Under the pieces are notes generated by a model, which saw only the letters and a list, made by a program, of their open reading frames with translations, did no database searches and had not been told where the DNA came from. Below, piece after piece: positions 15,142-20,434 of a stretch of 20,434 bases of DNA; the stretch's first letter is position 1, and every line of letters starts with the position of its first letter. Origin of the DNA: Gammaproteobacteria bacterium (GTDB lineage Bacteria; Pseudomonadota; Gammaproteobacteria; J044); contig RFHG01000537.1 of assembly GCA_003696465.1 (NCBI GenBank), positions 1 to 20,434 of the forward strand, given 5' to 3'. Position numbers and translations under genes: made by a program.

Positions 15142-15577
15142 TTGGGGCTCGCAATTCGGTTGGGTCTGCCAGGGCAGGAACGGGCCGGGCAGGTGCGCAG
15201 GCCGGCGCCCGCGCAGGACGCGTATTCGCCAGGGCGGCGCACAGCAGCAGCCAGACCTGGAGGAGTGCTTCCAGGCCGGCCGATCTGCTGGTCATGTTCG
15301 CTACTGCATTTGGCAAGGCGCGTTCCATTCGGCAGACATGTGGGTCCGGTTTGCCGGAGACATCCCCGCGGGGCGGGGTCGTGCCTCCGGCCTTCGGGCA
15401 GCAGCGGCCGGGCCGGCTGCCCGTGGTGTATGTACAGGCATTGATTCCGGCGCTGGGGCAGTGGTTCTGCAGGTTCGGAAGTTCCGAATGCCGGCTTGGC
15501 TGCTTTGAAGAAGGGCGGGCCAGGGACGGCGGCCTGCGCGCAACCCGCTGGGCGGGCACTGACAGGCTGGAATCAAT
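15142..15577 (-). other. Long structured rne 5' leader (untranslated)
   Basis: About 435 nt between the candidate rne promoter and the rne ATG, without a convincing gene on either strand. It is GC-rich with several short hairpins, including TCCGG-TTTG-CCGGA near 15345-15358, CCCCGCGGGG at 15364-15373 and the palindrome at 15474-15488. In E. coli the 361-nt rne leader folds into hairpins that RNase E itself recognises for feedback control; an equivalent role here is inferred from length and position only. Confidence 0.55.
15474..15488. repeat. 15-bp perfect palindrome in the rne-rluC gap
   Basis: TTCGGAA-G-TTCCGAA, seven-base arms around one central base. The single-base centre is more typical of a dimeric DNA-binding site than of an RNA hairpin. 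It lies about 100 bp downstream of the candidate rne transcription start. No known regulator consensus is recognised. Confidence 0.5.
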
Positions 15578-15583
15578 GTATCC

Positions 15584-15613
15584 ACTATAGCAAAAAAGAC
15601 ACACTCCCTTCAA
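15584..15613 (-). promoter_or_regulatory. Candidate sigma-70 promoter for rne
   Basis: On the minus strand: TTGAAG (-35, 15608-15613), an 18-bp spacer, TATAGT (-10, 15584-15589) preceded by TGC, an extended -10. The -10 is 5 of 6 and the -35 4 of 6. It is the best promoter-like element in the rne-rluC gap and predicts a start near 15577. Confidence 0.6.
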
Positions 15614-15652
15614 TTTTTCGCAAAATCAGTCCGTTGGAGGATGAGGCTCTGG

Positions 15653-15658
15653 TATCAT
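15653..15658 (+). promoter_or_regulatory. Candidate -10 for rluC operon
   Basis: TATCAT in the context GGTATCATCC, 73 bp upstream of the rluC ATG. The -35 region is weak (TCCGTT at 17 bp). It is supported mainly by the recurrence of GTATCAT upstream of two other genes in this window. Confidence 0.3.
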
Positions 15659-15731
15659 CCCGGTATGGAATCCACGACCGAAAACCGCCAATCGGGCCCG
15701 CCTCCCGCTGGCCTGCGCCGGGAGTCGTCCC

Positions 15732-16673
15732 ATGCCTGAGGCCCGGCCGGGTGTGCGCAAGGCCCGTGTCTCCGAGCAGGAGGCAGGCCAGCGCATCGAC
15801 AATTACCTGCGGCGCGTGCTGGGCGGTGTGCCGAAGTCGGCCGTGTATCGCGTGTTGCGCAAGGGTCAGGTCCGCGTCAACGGGCGCCGTATCAAACCGG
15901 AGTATCGTCTGCAGCCGGGCGACGAGGTACGTATTCCTCCATTGCATACGGAAGAAAAGGCGCATGCCGAACCACCTGCCGCGGTGGTGGCGGATTTCGA
16001 GCAATGGGTGCTCGTGGAAGATGAGTGGCTGATGATCGTGAACAAGCCGGCGGGCATTGCCGTACATGCCGGTTCGGGCCTGTCCTGGGGGCTGATAGAC
16101 GTGGCTCGGGCCGCGCGGCCCAATGCCCCCTTCCTGGAACTGGCCCACCGGCTCGATCGCGAGACCTCCGGCTGCCTGATCCTGGCCAAGGAACGAAGGG
16201 CACTGAACAGCCTGCATGATCTGCTGCGGACTCACAGAGGCATGGACAAGCGCTATCTGGCCCTGGTGGCGGGTCGATGGCAGGGTGGCGTGCGCGAGGT
16301 GCGGCTCGATTTGGGTCGGGTAGAGGGTGGCCGTGAGAAGATGGGTGTGGTTGATGAAGGGCGCGAGGCGGTAAGCCGATTCCGTCCGTTGCAGCGCCTT
16401 GCGGACGCAACCCTGATGGAGGTCCGGATCGATACCGGCCGTACCCACCAGATCCGCGTGCAGGCGGCCCATCTGGGCCATCCGGTGCTGGGGGATGAGC
16501 GGTATGGCGACCATCGCCTCAACCGGGAATGGCGCCGGCGCGGGCTGAAACGCATGTTCCTGCATGCCTGGCAGCTGGAGTTCCGCCTGCCGCTGACGGG
16601 TACGCGGTATCAGGCCGAGGCCCCGCTGCCGGACGCGCTGAAGACCTTGCTCGATGGCCTTGAGCCGGCCTGA
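15732..16673 (+). CDS. rluC: 23S rRNA pseudouridine synthase RluC
   Basis: Makes pseudouridines in 23S rRNA at positions 955, 2504 and 2580 (E. coli numbering). The 313-residue product has an N-terminal S4 RNA-binding domain (about 12-75: RVSEQEAGQRIDNYLRRVLG, VYRVLRKGQVRVNGRRIKPE) and the RluA-type catalytic domain: LMIVNKPAGIAVHAGSG, AHRLDRETSGCLILAK with catalytic Asp142, DKRYLALV and IDTGRTHQIRVQAAHLGHP. GGGAG lies 7 bases upstream of ATG 15732. Divergence from rne is the conserved location of rluC, which separates it from the related RluA and RluD. It heads a probable three-gene transcript with the HAD phosphatase and S49 peptidase. Confidence 0.95.
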   Translation: MPEARPGVRKARVSEQEAGQRIDNYLRRVLGGVPKSAVYRVLRKGQVRVNGRRIKPEYRLQPGDEVRIPPLHTEEKAHAEPPAAVVADFEQWVLVEDEWLMIVNKPAGIAVHAGSGLSWGLIDVARAARPNAPFLELAHRLDRETSGCLILAKERRALNSLHDLLRTHRGMDKRYLALVAGRWQGGVREVRLDLGRVEGGREKMGVVDEGREAVSRFRPLQRLADATLMEVRIDTGRTHQIRVQAAHLGHPVLGDERYGDHRLNREWRRRGLKRMFLHAWQLEFRLPLTGTRYQAEAPLPDALKTLLDGLEPA

Positions 16674-16693
16674 ATCACCCCCATCTGCGGCAC

Positions 16694-17392
16694 ATGGATC
16701 AGCATACCCGGTTAACCTCGCGCTATCCCCTGGTCGTCTTCGACTGGGACGGCACGTTGATGGATTCGGAGGCGCGTATCGTGCAGAGCATGCACGCGGG
16801 CATCCGCGATGCCGGCATGCCGGAGCGCCCGGATCAGGCCATTCGCGGCATCATCGGCCTGGGTCTGTGCGAGGCGGTGCGCAGTCTCTTTCCGGAGGCC
16901 TCGGAGGCCGAGATTCTTCAGGTATGCGAGGCCTACCGCACGCATTACTTTGCCAACCGGACGCCTTCGCCCCTGTTTCCGGGTGTGCGCGAGATGCTGG
17001 AACAGCTGCGTTCGGCCGGTCACTGGCTGGCGGTGGCTACCGGCAAGTCGCGCCGTGGACTCGACGAGGCCCTGGAGCAGACCGGCCTCGGCCCCCTGTT
17101 CGAGGTGACGCGCACGGCCGACGAAACCGAATCCAAGCCGCATCCCCGGATGCTGGAGGAGATTCGGGCCGAACTGGGGTTGCCGTCCGAGGCAGGGCTG
17201 ATGGTAGGTGACTCCCGGTATGATATCTTGATGGCCCATGCCGCCGGCATGGATGCCCTGGCGGTGGGCTGGGGCGTGCAGGCGCCAGACGTCCTGCTGG
17301 AACACCACCCGGCCGGACTGGTGCATGAAATTCGGGAAATCCCGCACTGGCTGGCCACCACTGCGCAACAAGCCTTCGAGGAGTCTGAATGA
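16694..17392 (+). CDS. HAD-superfamily (subfamily IA) phosphatase
   Basis: A 232-residue haloacid-dehalogenase-type hydrolase. Motif I is FDWDGTLMDSE with nucleophile Asp17 and acid/base Asp19. Motif II is AVATGKSRRGL (Thr116). Motif III is SKPHP (Lys148), and motif IV is GDSRYD (172-177, magnesium-binding Asp173 and Asp177). The helical cap lies between motifs I and II (about 25-95). It resembles phosphoglycolate phosphatase-like enzymes, but the substrate cannot be read from sequence. The same gene follows rluC and precedes an S49 peptidase in Pseudomonas, so its placement is conserved. It starts 20 bp after rluC with no strong ribosome binding site, and its stop overlaps the next start (ATGA). 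Confidence 0.9.
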   Translation: MDQHTRLTSRYPLVVFDWDGTLMDSEARIVQSMHAGIRDAGMPERPDQAIRGIIGLGLCEAVRSLFPEASEAEILQVCEAYRTHYFANRTPSPLFPGVREMLEQLRSAGHWLAVATGKSRRGLDEALEQTGLGPLFEVTRTADETESKPHPRMLEEIRAELGLPSEAGLMVGDSRYDILMAHAAGMDALAVGWGVQAPDVLLEHHPAGLVHEIREIPHWLATTAQQAFEESE

Positions 17393-18339
17393 GCGAGCAG
17401 CAACAGCAGCCCGGATGGGAGCGTGATGCCATCGAGCGTCTGGCCCGGGAGGGCCTGGTAGAGCAGCGGCGCAGCCGTCGCTGGGGTATCTTCTTCAAGC
17501 TGCTGGGGTTTGCCTATCTGTTCGTGCTGCTCGGGCTCATGGTGGGCAATCAGGATATCGATCTGGCCGAGGTGGAGCCCCATGTGGCCCTGGTCGATCT
17601 CAAGGGACTCATCGCCGACGAGGAGCCGGCCAGTGCCGACAACGTGGTCAAGGGGCTGCGTGATGCCTTCGAGGCGGAGAAGAGCGTGGGCGTGATCCTG
17701 CGCGTCAACAGCCCCGGCGGCAGCCCGGTGCAGGCAGCCTACATCAACCGCGAGATCCGGCGCCTGCGCAAGGAGTATCCGGACAAGCACATCTATGCCG
17801 TCATTACCGACATCGGTGCCTCCGGCGGCTATTACGCGGCGGTGGCCGCCGAGCGCATCTATGCCGATGCCGGCAGCATCGTCGGTTCCATTGGTGTGCG
17901 CATGGACGGCTTCGGCTTCGTCGATGCGATGCACAAGCTCGGCATCGAGCGGCGCCTCCTGACCGCTGGCGAACACAAGGGGATGCTCGACCCCTTCCTG
18001 CCCGAGCGTGAGGACGAGGTGGCGCATGTCAGGCACATGCTCGACCAGATCCACCAGCAGTTCATCAACGTGGTGAAAGAGGGCAGGGGAGACCGGCTCA
18101 AGGATGACCCGAGCATCTTCAGCGGTCTGTTCTGGACCGGGGAGGAGGCGCTGAAACTGGGCCTCGTCGACGGGCTGGCCAGCCCGGGCGAGGTCGCGCG
18201 CAGCGAGTTCGAGCAGGAGAACATCGTCGATTACACCGTGCAGGAAGGGCTGCTCGATCAGCTTACCCGCAAGCTGGGCAGTGCCGCCGCCCGTACACTG
18301 GTGCGCGAGGGCTTGCTCGGGGCGCCCCTGTTGCACTGA
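17389..18339 (+). CDS. S49-family signal peptide peptidase (SppA-like, short form)
   Basis: A 316-residue membrane-anchored serine protease of the short SppA type, expected to degrade cleaved signal peptides in the periplasm. A cytoplasmic N-terminus (about 1-31, basic RRSRRW) precedes one membrane segment (about 33-52, IFFKLLGFAYLFVLLGLMVG). The protease domain has VILRVNSPGGSPVQAA, then DIGASGGYYAAVAAERI with nucleophile Ser145, SIVGSIGVRMDGFGFVDAMH, and TAGEHKGMLDPFLPERE with general-base Lys197. The Ser/Lys dyad is intact. FWTGEEALKLGLVDGL near the end is also typical. It overlaps the HAD phosphatase stop by ATGA. In Pseudomonas this gene is followed by maf-yceD-rpmF-plsX, but here EAL-HDOD genes follow. 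Confidence 0.93.
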   Translation: MSEQQQQPGWERDAIERLAREGLVEQRRSRRWGIFFKLLGFAYLFVLLGLMVGNQDIDLAEVEPHVALVDLKGLIADEEPASADNVVKGLRDAFEAEKSVGVILRVNSPGGSPVQAAYINREIRRLRKEYPDKHIYAVITDIGASGGYYAAVAAERIYADAGSIVGSIGVRMDGFGFVDAMHKLGIERRLLTAGEHKGMLDPFLPEREDEVAHVRHMLDQIHQQFINVVKEGRGDRLKDDPSIFSGLFWTGEEALKLGLVDGLASPGEVARSEFEQENIVDYTVQEGLLDQLTRKLGSAAARTLVREGLLGAPLLH

Positions 18340-18357
18340 TCTGTCCCTTGGTACGGG

Positions 18358-18386
18358 CTGGCAACGGCGTCACATTGGCGTATCAT
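18358..18386 (+). promoter_or_regulatory. Candidate promoter for the EAL-HDOD genes
   Basis: CTGGCA (18358-18363), 17-bp spacer, TATCAT (18381-18386), ending 43 bp before the ATG. The -35 is 4 of 6 and the -10 5 of 6. The core GTATCAT is shared with two other upstream regions. No terminator is visible between the S49 peptidase stop and this element. Confidence 0.4.
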
Positions 18387-18429
18387 CAGCAGGGAAACAA
18401 TTCCCACACAAACAAACCAGGGACCGAAA

Positions 18430-19638
18430 ATGGCCAGTGAGGTCTATATCGGCCGGCAGCCGATCTTCAACCGCAAGCTCAAGACAACAGCCTACGAGCT
18501 GCTCTACCGTGATACCGAGGACAACCGCAGCGATCTGAGTGGTGATGCCGCCACCTCGCGCGTCATCATTAATGCCTTCATCGAGATCGGGCTGGAAAAC
18601 ATCATTGGCCCGCACGATGCCTTCTTCAAGCTGACCCGCGGGTTCCTCGTCGATCAGGAGCTGGGTATCTTCCCGCCCGAGCGCACCGTGTTCGAGGTGC
18701 CCAGTGACATCGAGGTGGACGACACCCTGATCAGTGCCATCAAGGCGCTCAAGGATCAGGGTTATCGCATTGCGCTCGACAATTTCGTCATTCGCAAGGA
18801 GATTCTCCCGCTGCTGGCGGTGACCGATATCGTCAAGATCGATACCAGCCAGCTCGAGGAGGAGCAGATCCGCAAGCATGTGGAAGTGCTCAAGCCCAAG
18901 GGCATCAAGCTGCTGGCGCAGAAGGTGGAGACCCCGGAGCAGTTCAACCTGTACCAGGATCTCGGCATCGACTTCTTCCAGGGGTACTTCTTCGCCAAGC
19001 CTACCGTGGTCAAGAGCAAGCGCGTGCCGGCGAACAAGATGACGGTCATGCAACTGCTGGCCCGCGTCAACGACCCGAACGTGAGCATGGACGAGCTGGC
19101 CGAGCTCATCCAGCAGGATGTGGCGCTCAGTGTCAAGGTGCTCAAGTACGTCAATTCACCCATTACCGGGCTTTCGCGCGAGATCGACTCCATCCAGCGC
19201 GCCCTGATCCTGCTGGGCGTGGACATGATCAAGTACTGGGTCTCCATCATGGCCATGTCCGATCTTGCCAGCGAGGACAAGGCAGATGAGCTCGTCACCA
19301 CCCTGCTGGCCCGGGCCCGTACCTGTGAGCTGCTGGCCAGGGAGGTGGGCGCAGAGAATCCGGCCAGTTATTTCACCGTGGGCCTGTTTTCCGCGCTCGA
19401 TGTGGTCATGGAGACCGACATGGAAACGGTGCTCGCGCAGCTGCCGCTCATCGACGAGGTCAAGCAGGCCCTGCTGCACCTCAAGGGAGACATGGGGCAG
19501 GCCCTGCGCTGTACCATGGCACTCGAGTCCGGCTTCATCGACGAGGCCGACTTCCATGACCTGGATGACGGCACGCTGGCCCGCATTAACCGCGAGGCCA
19601 TGCACTGGGCCGACACGGTGCGGGCGCACGCGGCCTGA
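18430..19638 (+). CDS. EAL-HDOD signalling protein with degenerate EAL domain (copy 1)
   Basis: A 402-residue cytoplasmic protein of the YuxH/CdgJ type: EAL-like domain (about 1-205) fused to HDOD (about 206-395). The start IGRQPIFNRKLKTTAYELLYRD replaces the EAL motif by YELL. Other catalytic positions of EAL phosphodiesterases have decayed: the Asn of the VN motif is replaced (AFFKLTRG), DDFG is DNFV, and the general-base Glu of AEGVE is Gln (AQKVE). The Lys of VKID and the FFQGYFFAKP segment remain. HDOD hallmarks are QQDVALSVKVLKYVNSP, IDSIQRALILLG and a helical bundle without HD metal ligands. Cyclic di-GMP hydrolysis is therefore unlikely; a binding or scaffold role is inferred. AGGGA lies 8 bases upstream of the ATG. 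A paralogue follows 58 bp downstream. Confidence 0.9.
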   Translation: MASEVYIGRQPIFNRKLKTTAYELLYRDTEDNRSDLSGDAATSRVIINAFIEIGLENIIGPHDAFFKLTRGFLVDQELGIFPPERTVFEVPSDIEVDDTLISAIKALKDQGYRIALDNFVIRKEILPLLAVTDIVKIDTSQLEEEQIRKHVEVLKPKGIKLLAQKVETPEQFNLYQDLGIDFFQGYFFAKPTVVKSKRVPANKMTVMQLLARVNDPNVSMDELAELIQQDVALSVKVLKYVNSPITGLSREIDSIQRALILLGVDMIKYWVSIMAMSDLASEDKADELVTTLLARARTCELLAREVGAENPASYFTVGLFSALDVVMETDMETVLAQLPLIDEVKQALLHLKGDMGQALRCTMALESGFIDEADFHDLDDGTLARINREAMHWADTVRAHAA

Positions 19639-19696
19639 ACCCGTTCCCGCGCGGGGGCGCTGCCACACATGAACAGGAAACAGGAAAAACACGACA

Positions 19697-20434
19697 ATGG
19701 CCACGGCATTTATCGGCAGACAACCCATCTTCAATCGCAAGCTGCGTACGCATGCCTATGAGCTGCTTTATCGGAGCGATTCCGGAGAAAAGTCGAATAT
19801 CGGGGATGACGCCGCTGCCACTTCCGGGCTCCTGCTCGATCTGCTCACGGAGGTGGGGCTGGAGCGTATCGTCGGCAATCATCCTGGCTGGGTGAATGTG
19901 CCGGAGCAGTTGCTTCTGGAGGGAAAGCTGGGCGAGATGCTGCCTACCCAGTGCGCCATCGAGGTGCTGGAAACCGTGCGGCCGACACCCGAGGTGCTGG
20001 AGCAGGTCAGGGCGCTGAAGCAGATGGGTTTTACCATCGTGCTGGACGACTTTGCCTGGACCGATGCGCACAAGCCGCTGGTCGAGCTGGCCGATGTGGT
20101 CAAGCTCGATGTGCTCGAGCATGACGACATGGCGCTGGCCTCGCACATGGAGCGCATTCGCCAGCTCGCTCCGGATGCGAAGCTGCTGGCCGAAAAGATA
20201 GAACAGCGCGAGCGCTTCAACGACCTGCAGGACATGGGCTTCGATTACTTCCAGGGCTATTTCTTTGCCCGGCCGCAGGTGGTCAAGGCCGAACGGATAC
20301 CGGCCAACCAGCTGGCCGTGATGGAACTGATCGGGCGTGTCAACGATCCGGAAGTGGGTCTCCCGGAGCTGGCAGAAATCATCTCCCGCGATGCGGCACT
20401 CTCGATCAAGACCCTGCGCTATGTCAACTCGCCG
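19697..20434 (+). CDS. EAL-HDOD signalling protein (copy 2, 3' end beyond window)
   Basis: 246 codons are visible from ATG 19697, and the reading frame is open at the right edge inside the HDOD domain (DPEVGLPELAEIISRDAALS, RYVNSP). It opens almost like copy 1 (FIGRQPIFNRKLRTHAYELLYRSDSG), so the pair arose by tandem duplication. Unlike copy 1, this EAL domain keeps the Asn (WVNVPEQLL), the Glu of IEVLE, DDF, VKLD and the general-base Glu of AEKIE, plus YFQGYFFARP. It still has YELL in place of EAL. Phosphodiesterase activity is thus possible but not assured. A purine-rich ACAGGAAAAAC precedes the start. Cotranscription with copy 1 is likely, since I see no terminator in the 58-bp gap apart from a short CCCGCGCGGG self-complement. 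Confidence 0.9.
   Translation, partial: MATAFIGRQPIFNRKLRTHAYELLYRSDSGEKSNIGDDAAATSGLLLDLLTEVGLERIVGNHPGWVNVPEQLLLEGKLGEMLPTQCAIEVLETVRPTPEVLEQVRALKQMGFTIVLDDFAWTDAHKPLVELADVVKLDVLEHDDMALASHMERIRQLAPDAKLLAEKIEQRERFNDLQDMGFDYFQGYFFARPQVVKAERIPANQLAVMELIGRVNDPEVGLPELAEIISRDAALSIKTLRYVNSP

Noticed and set aside
12508..15444. A 978-codon open frame on the plus strand opposite rne.
   Set aside because: It is fully antisense to rne, whose protein matches family motifs throughout. The product is low-complexity without recognisable domains; such frames are expected opposite strongly biased GC-rich codons.
19640..19696. Terminator between the two EAL-HDOD genes.
   Set aside because: Only a short CCCGCGCGGG self-complement with no loop and no T-run is present.
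1..20434. CRISPR arrays, insertion sequences, phage or defence genes, tRNA or rRNA genes.
   Set aside because: None of their hallmarks was seen; gene content is continuous core-genome coding sequence with short gaps.

Overview
The window is high-GC chromosomal DNA from a gammaproteobacterium. The main evidence is gene order. The block mutL-miaA-hfq-hflX-hflK-hflC-DUF2065-hisZ-purA is the classic gammaproteobacterial superoperon, and the divergent rne / rluC-HAD-S49 peptidase arrangement is also typical of the class. The translated proteins resemble Pseudomonas and Chromatiales homologues more than enteric ones: hisZ is present and MutL is of the endonuclease type. A periplasmic delta-class carbonic anhydrase candidate hints at a marine, halophilic or chemolithoautotrophic lineage, but this is inference.

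Layout. Positions 1-1282 (minus) carry glnK followed by amtB, the nitrogen-sensing ammonium-uptake pair; amtB runs off the left edge. Positions 1283-1520 form a divergent regulatory gap with two NtrC-box-like dyads and candidate -10 elements. Positions 1521-10976 (plus) hold the superoperon: mismatch repair (mutL), tRNA modification (miaA), RNA chaperone (hfq), ribosome-rescue GTPase (hflX), the FtsH-modulating membrane complex (hflK/hflC), a small membrane protein (DUF2065), the regulatory subunit of ATP phosphoribosyltransferase (hisZ) and adenylosuccinate synthetase (purA). Stop/start overlaps occur at mutL/miaA and hflK/hflC, and hfq/hflX are 6 bp apart. Positions 11078-11965 encode the exported carbonic-anhydrase candidate, closed by a very strong hairpin terminator. 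Positions 12277-15141 (minus) are rne, with its own terminator and a leader of roughly 435 nt from a good candidate promoter. Positions 15732-18339 (plus) are rluC, a HAD phosphatase and an S49 peptidase. From 18430 to the right edge lie two tandem EAL-HDOD signalling genes, the second truncated by the window.

Most of the window is conserved core genome. I see no mobile element, CRISPR array, phage gene, tRNA or rRNA, and no convincing undescribed multi-gene system. The points most worth checking are the EAL-HDOD pair, in which one copy has lost key EAL catalytic residues and the other keeps them; the exported carbonic anhydrase; the long structured rne leader; the NtrC-like sites; and two recurring -10-like motifs.
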